64,000 nucleotides of DNA from Excoecaria cochinchinensis. Its lineage: Eukaryota > Streptophyta > Magnoliopsida > Malpighiales > Euphorbiaceae. Positions 32,801-44,800 of this stretch are shown here, one piece after another. The notes beneath the pieces were generated by a model that saw only the letters and a program-made list of their open reading frames with translations, searched no databases and was not told the DNA's origin. The number at the start of each line of letters is the position of its first letter. Position 1 is the first letter of the stretch. The position numbers and the translations under genes were made by a program. Location of the stretch: assembly GCA_947683425.1 (NCBI GenBank), contig CANTUQ010000076.1, positions 1 to 64,000 on the forward strand, written 5' to 3'.

Positions 32801-35800
32801 TCTAGGTTAATGATAAAATTCTTTCGTAAGTTTTATTAATTCCGCTGTCCTTTAAATAGGACAAGTTTATTACAAATAGGAAACATATAAATATAGGAAA
32901 TCTAATTCCGCTGTTCTTTAAATATGACAAGTTTATTACAAATAGGAAACCTATAAATATAGGAGATAAAATAACTAAACTTAAACAATTGCCTAATATA
33001 GGAAATAAAATAAGTAGACAGCTAATTGGCACGTCTAGTATATACGTGCCTCACAAATACATTCGTAACATCACCCTTCCCCTCGAGAAAGGGTTTGTAC
33101 TCAAAAAGTAGGATAGACCTGGCGGAAATGATCAAGAGGTTCCCAAGTGGAATCAGGAATAGTTGCACTTGTTCAATGGACCAACAGCTCCCACGTTCCA
33201 CGATTCAGACGGGCTCGGATAATGGCAGCGGCGGTGGGAATGACCTGCCCATGGTCTATCGGAGGCAGTGACGGGACAGAGGTGGGTGGGTCCCCCTTAT
33301 CTGGTTTCAAGAGGGAGACATGGAAGATGTTATGGAGCTGAGAATTAGTCGGTAGTTGCAGCTTATAAGCAACTGATCCAATACGCTGCAAAATGGTAAA
33401 AGGCCTATAAAACTTGGGAAAAAACTTATGCCGATGCGGACCAGCAATAAAATGCCGAAGATAGGGCTGCAAACGTAGCCAAACCAGATCGCCAACCTGA
33501 TAGTCAACATTATGATGCCCCTTGTCATAGTGTGCCTTCATGTGAGCTTGACCTTGCTGCAACTTTTCATTGATCTTAAGAAGTTCCAAGTCATGGGTAG
33601 GGGTGAGCAACGGTCGGTTCGGCTCAATAACCGAACTGAGCCGAAATAACCAAAAATTGATTTATTAGGATTTGGACAAACCGAACCGAAATCATATAAT
33701 AACCGAACTCAAACCGAACCGATATTTTCGGTCGGTTCTGTTTGGTTAACTGATAAAACCGAAATTTTAAAATTATAAATAAAAAAATTGTTTAAAAATT
33801 ATACAAAATTACAAATTATAAAACTAAAATAAAATCATCCAAATTAAAAAATGCACATATATTTAATTTGAGTTTAAATCCCTTAGATTGAATTAAAAAA
33901 TACAAAAATAAAGTTTATTTTTGTAAAAATTGAAAAAAATAACATATATTAATAATTATTCGTTCGGTTCGGTTTTTTTTCGGTTTCTACCTTTCAAAAT
34001 CGAATCGAACCGAAATAACCGAAATTAGTGTATTTTTGAAAGCGAATCGAAAAACCAAATTAAATTAAAAAAATCGGTTGGTTTGGTTAGGTTTTTCGGT
34101 TTGAATCGAAATTTGCTCACCCCTAGTCATGGGTGGCCAAAGCTTGGTTAACGGCCTCAACACGAGAGGAATCTGCAACATATGATAACAAACGAGGTGG
34201 GTCACAACCATACACCACATGGAAGGGAGTTTCTTGTAGAGCTAAATGGAAGTATTATAGCAATATTCGGCTCATGGCAACCAATCAACCCAAGACTTTG
34301 GATGGTCCCCCACAAAACATCGCAAGTACATCTCAATGGTGCGATTAACAACTTTAGTTTGCCCAACGGACTGTGAGTGGTAGGCTAAAGAAAATGCAAG
34401 CTTAGTGTCACTCAAATGGAATAGTTATTTCTAGAAAGTACCGGTGAACACCGCATCACGGTCAGAAGTAATGGATTCCGGAATGCCATGTAAACGAACA
34501 ATACGCTCAAAAAATACCTGTTCAACTCGAGTAGTAGTGCAAGGGTGAGCCATAGGAATGAAGTGCATGCATTTAGAGAAACGATCCACCACAACGAACA
34601 AGACCGTTTTACCCCATGCATCCGGTGCAAAGTTTTACCCCATGCATTCGGTGCATCCGGTCCACGAAATGCATGGAATTATCAGCCCATATTTGCAAGG
34701 GAAGTGCCAATGGCTGGAGGAGACCCGCAGGACTCAAATGTGCAGACTTGTGGTGCTGACATGTTGGGCAAGAAGCTACATATTCAGCAATGGTAGTTTT
34801 CATTCCCTTCCAATAAAAATCACCACGAATCCGGTGTAAAGTTTTTTTGGACTCCTTCATGGGTGCTATCATGGAAACTGGAGAGTATGGCAGCAATGAG
34901 GGGCGAAGAGGCCAACAAATAAATTCTGCCCTTGTAAAGGAGAAGATTATCACGAATAGATCGAGGATCCATTAGCTCACCAGCTGGTAACCTTACAAAA
35001 CAGCTCCTGTAAAGACGGATCATGGGTGAATTCATCCAGAACAGCATCAAGAAATAAGGGGCGGGGCTGATTGATAGCATTCAGTTGAGGGTCATCCTGA
35101 AAACAGCGGGATCAAGCATCAGCAGCTCTGTTCAATTGCCCCGCATGATATTCCACCACAAAATCAAAACCCATTAGTTTGCTTATTCAGTGTCGTTGAG
35201 GAGAAGTGGTAATGCGTTGGTTTAGCAAGAACTTCAAGCTGTAGTGATATCTAGGAATAAGAAAACGTCAGCCCCATAAATATGGCCGCCAATGTTTCAC
35301 GGCTTTTGCCAACCCAATTAACTCCCGTTCGTATGCAGCCAGTTTATGATGTTTGAGGGCCAATTGTACGTTAAAAAATGCAATGGGGTGGCTGTTTTGC
35401 TGTAGGACAGCCCCGATACCTCCATCGAACGCATCACACTCCATAACAAATCTTTCATCAAAATTTGGCAATCGCAAAACAGGAGCAGTGGCAAGTGCCC
35501 GTTTGAGTAGCGTGAAGTAGTGCATGGTTGTCTCATTCCATTGAAACGAATTCTTCCTCAACATATTGGTTAAAGGAGTTGCCAATTGCTCATAATCCTT
35601 GGTAAATTTGCGGTAGTAACCCGTTAAGCCCAAAAATCCTCACAAGGCATTAACTGACTGAGGTTGTGGCCAATCAGTAATGGCTCGAATTTTGCTATTG
35701 TCCACTGATGCACCGGTGGCCGAGATGACATGGCCAAGGTAGTGGACTTGCACTTCACTGAATGAGCATTTAGATTTCTTGAGATACAATTGATGAGCAC

Positions 35801-38800
35801 ACAACAATTCAAATGCGGTCCGCAAATGTGTCAAATGGTCATCACAAGTGCGGTTGTAAATCAAAATATCATCAAAGAAAACTAAAATGAATTTACGCAA
35901 TTAAGAGCAAAATACCTCATTCATAAGGGCTTGAAAAGTAGAGGGAACATTTGACAACCTGAATGGCATAACGTAGAATTCGAAGTGCCCATGATGTGTG
36001 TGAAATGCTGTCTCCTCAATGTCTGGTGGACTCATGCGCACCTGGTGATGGCTTGATTTCAAGTCTAACTTGGTGAAGAATTGAGACCCATGTAACTCAT
36101 CAACCACCGAAATGGGAAACTTATCCTTCACTGTTTTGGCATTTAGCTCACGATAGTGGACACAAAATCTCCAAGACCCATCATGCTTCTTGACCAAAAG
36201 CACAGGGGAAGAGAAGGGAGATCGACTTGGTCGGATAATCCCTTGTTGCAACATTTGGGCACATTGTTGCTCTATTTCATCTTTTTGAATGTGCTGGTAG
36301 CGATACGATCTGACTACCATTGGACTTGAGCTTGGCTCAATATGCAATGATCACAATGACGAATTGGGGGCAACCCTTTTGGGTCTTGAAACAAGTCAGC
36401 AAATTCGGACAACAATTGAGCAAGCTGGTCATTGTGAGAATCGGTAGGTTGAAGGGCTTGTAGCTAATGCTGATTGGATGTTTGTAGCCCATGAAGTGCA
36501 AGCTATTTCCCATTAACATCAACTGTCATAGTGAGAGAGGCAATATTTCAAAGTATTGGCCCTAATGTTTGCAGCCATTGATTACCCTCAATTTCAAACA
36601 CAACCCTTCGGCAAATACCCTTGCTACGAACATTGTCCCAATTTGCCACTGTTACAGTAGTTCCCCGAATTCGGCTGCACTCGTATTCGAAGAGAGTGGG
36701 CTGCAGTTGAACTAATGAAGTTGTGGGTACTCCTTGAATCCACTAACCCACGCAACGGTAGGTCCTGAATGAGAACCCTGACTTGCATTGTGGTTGCCCC
36801 CTTTTGTCCCGTAATAGCATTGAGTGAAATTTTTGGTTCTACCTCAGCCTTATGCATTGACTCTTCCTCATTCGGCTCATCCAACTCCAGCCAAAAAAGC
36901 TTTTTACACTGGTGATTTGCTGTATATGACTCGTCACAATTATAACAAAGTCCTTGGACTCTTCTATCTGCCATCTCAGCTCTTGTCAGTTTCTTAAAGT
37001 AGGGTGGAGGAGGACTTACAGTTTTGTTGTTGGTTCGCTCGCCGTTATTGCTGTTAATTTTAGCTGAGATTGTGGATTGCGAAGTGTTAGAGAAGGAAAA
37101 CCTCGGCTGTCTTGCCATGTTGTTCCCCTTTTTGGCGTCAGTTCGCGCAATGCTTTATTTTTCGCCTTAAAAGCGCAAGCTAAATTCATGGCACTAGCTA
37201 AATCTGGTGGTGCGTGGAGTTCCACATCCAACCGAATGGAGTTGGATAGCCCTGCGGTGAACAAGTTGACATATTGTTCCACTATGACAAACTTATTAGC
37301 GCGCGCCAAGCATTACTGAAATTGTCGCTGATTCTCTACTGACCCTGTCTGTTTTAGATTGACCAGCTCCTCCAATGGGTTGCTATGTGCTAGAGGTCCA
37401 AATCGAAGTGAACAATACTCTTTGAACTCGGTCCAATTGATTGTTGGTTGCTCAGATTGTAGTTAGTGATACCATAACTGTGCCACCCTAAGAAGATGGA
37501 ATGCGGTTTGCCCTACCTGGTCTGTCGCGGCAGTACGCTGATTGGCTGGCGAAGAACTGCTCACACCGTTGAATCCAGATTATGGGGATTATTTGTCCTG
37601 TTCGTAAGTGGGGAAGTCCACCTTCGCATAGCGGGGCACCATTCCTTCGCTGATTGCTGCGCCGTTTGTTTGGGCTGGACTGCCGGCGAGAGTCACAAGC
37701 GGTGTTCGTCTTGGTGGCGGGTGATGGCTCGTTGTGCCCTCTGATTCCGCACGCCACCCTTCATGTAGCCCAGACATTAGTTCGTTGAACTGTAATGACA
37801 GTTCTTGCACTTGACTTCTTAGCCGTTTCTCTGTTTCAGCAGCCCTAGCATCACTTGCAGCCTGCGCTTCTTGGACTAGAACTCGTAATCGATCTTCAGT
37901 TTGTGAGTCGCCTATGGTGTTTGGCTCTGATACCAATTTGTTGCTTTCCTTTGCCACGGATCTTGTTACAAGGCGATTAACTGAAAAGTCTAGCCCTAAG
38001 AGATGCCTTTTCTCTTTTTTATTATTATTTGGTCGACCTATTGTGAATAATTTATGAGCTCGTTAAAGGGAGATTGCAACCTTGGACCTTGTTAAGAGAG
38101 AGCTCCAATTCCTAGGTTAATGATAAAATTTTTTCTTAGGTTTTATTACTTCCGTTGTCCTTTAAATAGGACAAGTTTATTACAAATAGGAAACCTATAA
38201 ATATAAAAAATAAAATAACCAAATTTAAGCAACTACCTAATATAGGAAATAAAATAAAGTAGACAGCTAATTGGCGCGCCTAGTGTATAAGCTCCCGACA
38301 AATGCATCAGTAACATCTCTTGTTTTTGATAAAATTTGACTTGCCGTTTTATTCCTCAATTTGCCTTTTAAGTAGGCTAGACTTAGTATAGCAATAGAAG
38401 ACCTATTTTGTAGGCTTTTGACTAAAAATAAATAACGCTAAAAATTGACTAAACAATTTAGCAACTAACAAACAAAGTAACTAGCAAAAATAATTAAAAA
38501 CTGAAACAAATAACTAATAAAACCTTGTTCAAAGAGTCTTCTTCCTGGCATAAGTCTGTCCCACAGAGGCATCTACAACATAATGCTAGAGCCAAGTTGC
38601 TAGAGAAATTAGGACACTATCGAAGTTTAAAGCCAAGTATATCCCAATTTACAACCAATCCATCGCTGTAAATGTAAAAGTTATTGAAATGCCCTTGACT
38701 ATTCTTAAGTTGTCTGCATAAACTCAGCCTTCATGTGAACACGATAAAGTTAGTGTTTGGTAGTACTGTGCAATTGGCATATCCAGATATTTGATGCTGT

Positions 38801-41800
38801 ATAACGTGATTAAATTTGAGGAACATTAGGGTGTTCATGTATAGTGGGGTTTTATTGACATATGGGTTGTGCAGCATGTTGTATTATGGTGCCATTTCAT
38901 TCTTATCTATAAATGTAGGGCATAATGAAAAAGGATAGTGCTCCTCCGAAATGTCATTGTTCAATTCTAGGTCTGAAACACTGCAAGCCTTGCTGATTTC
39001 TTTTTAGCAGCAAATTCTTCTGTAGTCCTTATAATTTTGATAGTATAAAGGTGAAAATTTGAATGTTCAACAATTTGGTTTAGCTGAAGATTTGACTCTC
39101 TAAATTGCTCATCTTATGCAGACCTTCTCACCAAAGATTACAACTTTGACCACAAGTTTACCTTGTTTATGATGAGCTCTACTGGAATGGTACTATATGT
39201 TATTACTTCCATTATTTGGACTACAATTTGTATTTTTCATCATTATAATTACATGTTGATGCCTAGTTTCTAGGGGTGTTCTCTCGTTTTTGCTGGACTA
39301 CTCAAGTCCTGAATGCTTAATTTTATTCTTTTCTTTAATGCTCTAATTCCAAATAGAGTGACCATATGATTTCAAATTTTCTTTTTTGTTATTCTGTTGA
39401 ATGGAATGATTACAATGAGTGCATGTCCTTGAGTAGTTGATCCACATGTTAACCTATACGTGCTTGGGCACAAATGAGGGATGATCAATTCTTAATTTTA
39501 TATTGTTGTGTAATGCTTTTTTCTTTAACATCTCTCCTTTTATTCCCATTATTCTCCAGCCCTTTGAACTTGCAAGAGAACAAAACAAATGACACTAACT
39601 CATAGTTCTATAGGGATGTTGAAGATACTTAAGTTGAATTGCTAAGTGCTTGTTTTTGATGGTTTTAGGGTTTGAAAAGAAAATATGGCAAACAATGTGC
39701 TTTGTCTTTTACTAGGCACTTGTCTTAGGGTAAGACATTTTTCTATCATCATTGAGTAGTTGATACACCTCATGCTAAGACATTTTTCTCAACAATGCAA
39801 TTGCTGAAGGCAGGTGCTCTTGGTGACACATAGGACCAAGGTGCTAAGTGTCACGGGCTAAATTTTCTCACGCGCAAATAGCCACGTGCGGCCTAGCAAA
39901 ATCACCCCAATTTGCTACTAAGCCTTACCCACGAATGCTTGAATTAGGCAAATTATGCTAAGTGAGCAATGAAAGTTTACAAGAACACACAAGAGCTTGG
40001 AGAATGCTTTGTAACCCTTACAAAATGATTAGTTATGTACAATTGATGGATTAACCCTATTTATACTTATCATCCTCATTAATGGACGGTGGAGATTAAT
40101 TTGATTCTACGGCTAATATTACATATCTAGAATTATCTAGGCTATTTACAAGGTTAAAGAGTCATCTAGGTCATTTTAGAGGACTCTAGGCCGAACTGGC
40201 CATAAATTAGCCCAAGAAGAGGTTCAGAAACCTTCTAGGTCGAATCTGGAAGTCATTTGAATATTTTTCAAGGGGGTGTGGTGGTTGGAACATATTGATG
40301 TTTCCTGCTGCCGGGCTCAACCCGGCTCCTTATCCTCTTTAGAGGGTATGGTGCTGACCCCCTTGGGCGCATTTTTGTGCGCTCGGCGGGCTGGATCGGC
40401 GAGGTGGGTGACATCCTCCCCCACCTACTTAGGTGACGCCCTTGTCGCCTTAGGGACCTGTCGCCCTAAAGTCTCGTTGCCTTTGGTTGCCGTCGCCATA
40501 GGCTCCCGTCGCCTTAAGGTCTTCATAGGCCCGAATTTGTCCCTCGAATTGCCACAATTGCTGTATTGGCTCCCAGCTCGCCTCACTTGCGGGTAGTCCC
40601 TTCCATTTTACGAGGAGTTCATGTGTGGGCAGTAGGTTTGTGGGGCGCACCACCCCGCCAGGATCTCCTCCACTTGCCTGTCATGTTGGACTAGTATGCC
40701 CATTGCGAGATGCCCCTGCCCACTTCTTCCGCATCCTCGTGGTATGGCTTGAGCAAGCTCATGTGGAAGACCGGGTGAAACTTGATCCTTGGTGGTAGCT
40801 CGACCTTGTAGGCTTGGGCGCCTACCCGTTTGACGATGGGAAAGGGCCCTTCGTACCACCTGAAGAGGCCCCGATGCAGGCCTTGGAGCCTCGCATGGCT
40901 GTGCATTTTGACGAGCACAAGGTCCCCCACTTGGAACTCTTGGTGATGCTGCTGCTTGTCTGCCCATTTCTTCATTTTCTTGGAAGCCTGCTCTAAGTCC
41001 ATGCTTCATATGCTTGCTCGTTCTACCCTCGTGCGAACTTGTACGCCGATGGGCTTGCCCCCTTGTAGCCAGTGGCAATTGCGGTAGGTGTTAAAAGGCT
41101 GTTGCCCCATGACGATCTCGAAGGGACTTTGCCTCGTGGCCTCACTCCGTTGTAGATTGTACGAGAATTGGGCAATGTCGAGCAGCTACGCCTAGTCTCG
41201 CTGATTGGCACTCACGTAGTGTCGCAAGTAGAGCTCAAATAAGGCATTCACCCGCTCTATTTGCCCATTTGTTTGCGGGTGAAAGCTCATAGAAAATCGA
41301 AGCTTGGTGCCCAATAGCCTGAACAGCTCGGTCCAAAATCTTCCTGTGAACCGAGTGTCCCGATCACTAACGATACTCTTCGGCACACCCCAGTATTTTA
41401 CGACGTGCTTTAGGAAGAATTGAGTGGCTTGTTCGACAGTGCATTCCTAGGGCGCGGGCATACTTCGAATATCGATCGACCACCACGAGAATTCAACTAC
41501 ATCCCTCGCTGAGTGGCAAACCGACGATGAAATCCAAGGAGACGCTCTCCCATGGCTTCTTGGGGATGGGCAACGATTCCAATAGACTCGCAGGTGCATG
41601 TTGCTCCACTTTATCTTGCTGGCACACTAGGCAAGTTTTCACATATGCCTCAACATCGTCCCTTAAGCATGGCCAGTAGTAAGAATCTTCCACCAAGGCC
41701 AGTGTGCGATGCATGCCCGGATGACTTGCCCACTTGCTGTTGTGGCACTCCTTCATGACTTCTCGCCGCAAGTTGTCATGTGAGGGAACATAGAGGCGCT

Positions 41801-44800
41801 TGCCCTTGGCGAACACCAAGCCATCTTCCAGCCAAAATCGCCTTGTCTTTCCCTCCTTGATGAGCGCGATGATGGATTGTGCCATGGAATCGTGCTCTAG
41901 TCCTGTTACAGACTGTCAACGTGATTATAGGAGTAGATAGAGGAGTAAATATAGGAGCAGATATAGTTGAATATAGGAGCAGATAGCAGACATAGTTGAA
42001 TATAGGAGTAGACATTAAATTGTATAAATACATGTAATTGCTGAGAAATGAAATGTGAAGAACACTTGTTTTCTTACATGGTATCAGAGCCTTAGGCTCG
42101 TTTGGAAAATCTGGGACTTCTGGGTTTTTTTTTTTTTTTTCTTTCTCTGGGTTCTTCGTCAAGTGGGTGAATCTGCCTACTTGGGTCACCAAGCTCCGGT
42201 GACCTATCCTCCTCACCGCCAACTTCAGAAGGAGCGCCGGTGGATTTTTGGCCTTCGCACAAAGTTCGGTGACCAGAAGACCGGCGAGTGGATCTCACGT
42301 GCCTCCACAAGGATCTGCCTCCGTCTTCACGCGCCGGCGCGTGAGAGAGCTTCTGGCTTTCGGTGGTTCTCCGATTCCATCTCCGGCTTCGCCTGGGTGT
42401 CTCCGACCAAACCGTGGTGTCAGTTTCCCCATTTGGTCTCTCCAAAAGGTCTCTACTTGTGCCGTTTGAGCTGTGGAGATCAGGTTTTCTAATTTTAAAA
42501 TTACATTTTACTAAAGATTGGGTCTTTAGTCACTTGGGTGTTTGAATATTTGTGGTTGTTTTTGTTCGGAAGTTATATTTGCTGATAGTGGTACTCATTA
42601 GTTATTGGGTATTCTTTTGAGAGTTTATTCTTGATTAGCAGTTAAATGGCAGAAACGGGTAAGTTGGTTGTTGAAGATAATAAATCCAGTGCTACTGAAA
42701 TTATGTCAATGGCCACCAAAATTACTGAGCATAAATTAAACGGGTCTAATTTTCTAGATGGAGTAGGAGAATAAGAATTTATTTAAGAAGTGTTGAAAAA
42801 GATGATCATTTAATTGAGGAATCCACCACTGATAAAACTTGGCTTAGAGATGATGCTCGGTTACTTTTACAAATTACTAATTCTATTGAAAGTGATGTGG
42901 TAGGATTAGTAGATCGCTGTGAGTATGTTAAAGAGTTAATGGATTATTTACCTTTCTTGTATTCGGGTAAAGGAAATGTTACTCGCATCTATGATGTCTG
43001 TAAAGCTTTTTACCGTTACAAAAAAGATGAGGCCAAATCTCTCACTGCTCATTTTATGGAGTAAAACAAAGTATATGCAGAGTTGAATGTTTTATTGCCT
43101 CTCAGCACGGACATTAAGAAGCTCAAACTCAGCGGGAACAAATGGCTATTATGAGTTTTCTGGCCAGTCTTCCTTTAGAATTTGAGACCGCCAAATTTCA
43201 AATTCTGTCTAGTCCTGAACTCACCACACTTCAAGACGTTTTCAGCAGACTGTTACGAACAGAGAAGAATGCTCAACCATCTCAACAGCCCAGTGTACTA
43301 GTTGTTAAAGGAGGAGAGGGAAATGAAGTTGGAAGGAATCGCAATAGAGGAGGAAATGCTACCAGAAATAATGACTTCAGCAATGTTAATGCTACCAGAA
43401 ATAATGACTTTAGCAATGTTAGTTGCTATTTTTGCAAATAACCTGGACACACAAAGCGATATTATAGGAAACTACAAAATCGCAATAAGAGAACTCAAAC
43501 TGCTAACATTGCTGCGTCTAGTTCATTTTCTGAGAAGTCTGTTATTATTCCAGCTGAAGAGTATGCTCGTCTTCTGAAGGAATCCACTCCAATGGATGAT
43601 TCAGGTAAAACATGCCTTATTTTTTCCTCAAATCAATGGGTCATTGACTCAGGTGTTACAGATCATATGACAGGTAATCCTCGAACCTTTTCTACCTTTC
43701 AGCCTCATAAAGTATCCTCCCTTGTAACAATAGTTGATGGATCAACTTATCATGTTGAGGGTTCTGGAGTTGTTAAGCCCACATCCTCTATCACTTTATC
43801 TTCAGTCCTAAGTTTGCCTAATCTTGCTTTCAATTTGATATCTGTAAGCAAACTTAATAAAGACCTAAAGTGTTATATCTCATTTTTTCCTGACCATTGT
43901 CTATTTCAGGATCTTGTGACGAAGCAGATACTTGGTAGAGGATATGTATCTGATGGTCTTTATGTTCTGGATTCATGGGTACCTCGCTTTGTGGCTTGTT
44001 CTAGTGCTACTTCACCTTTTGAAGCTCATTGCAGGCTGGGACATCCCTCGTTGCCTATTTTGAAGAAAATAAATCCACAATTTAATAAAGCCTCGTCATT
44101 AGATTGTGAGTCCTGTCACTATGCAAAACATCATCGAGGCTCATTAGGTCCTAGAATGAATAAACGAGCTGGATTTGCTTTTGAATTAGTTCACTCCGAT
44201 GTGTGGGGTCCATGTCCTATTGTATCCAAAAAAGGATTCAGATATTTTGTTACTTTTGTTGATGATTTTTCTAGAATGACTTGAATTTATTTTATGAAAA
44301 ACCGTTCTGAGGTGTTCACTTATTTTTCTGCTTTTTGTGCTGAGATTAAGACTCAATTCAATATTTCTGTGCACGTATTACGAAGTGATAATGCTAAATA
44401 GTTCATGTCAGAACCGTTTCAAACCTATATGACTCGACATGGTATTCTCCATCAATCATGTGTTGATATACCCTCTCAAAATGGAGTGGCTGAACGGAAG
44501 AACAGACATCTCCTTGAGACTGCTCGTACCTTGTTGTTTCAGATGAAAGTTCCTAAGCAATTCTGGACTGATGCTGTATCCACAGCATGTTTTCTGATTA
44601 ACCAGATGCCATCTACGATACTTAATGGTAATAGTCCCTACCATGTCCTTTTTCCTCATAAACCTTTATTTACAATAGAGCTAAGAATGTTTGGAAGCAC
44701 GTGTTATGTTCGTGATGTACGGCCCCATGTTACAAAACTAGATCCTAAAGCTTTGAAGTATGTATTCTTGGAATATTCTCGTTTTCAAAAAGGGTATCGG

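Larger units (their letters stand above)
32623..38315 (-). mobile_element. Reina-like Ty3/gypsy chromovirus (REI-2), nested in REI-1 LTR, TSD TCTCT
   Basis: LTRs at 32623-33070 and 37939-38315, perfect target duplication TCTCT at 32618-32622 and 38316-38320, and a PBS at 37924-37935. Internal order on the minus strand is gag, protease, RT, RNase H, integrase. Total 5693 bp including a 528-bp MITE. It entered the middle of the REI-1 5' LTR. Confidence 0.92.
27446..38580 (-). mobile_element. Reina-like Ty3/gypsy chromovirus (REI-1), host to a nested element
   Basis: 3' LTR 27446-27896; 5' LTR 32439-32622 continued at 38321-38580. The PBS resembles the initiator-Met type, and pol carries a C-terminal chromodomain remnant. 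Its own length, without REI-2 and the MITE, is about 4.9 kb, small as in Reina elements. Likely target duplication TAATA (27441-27445) and TAATG (38581-38585), one mismatch. It lies antisense in VDAC intron 1. Confidence 0.82.

Noticed and set aside
42055..42545. Frames in the COP-1 leader (up to 145 codons)
   Set aside because: They lie between PBS and gag, conflict on two strands, and show no similarity I can name.
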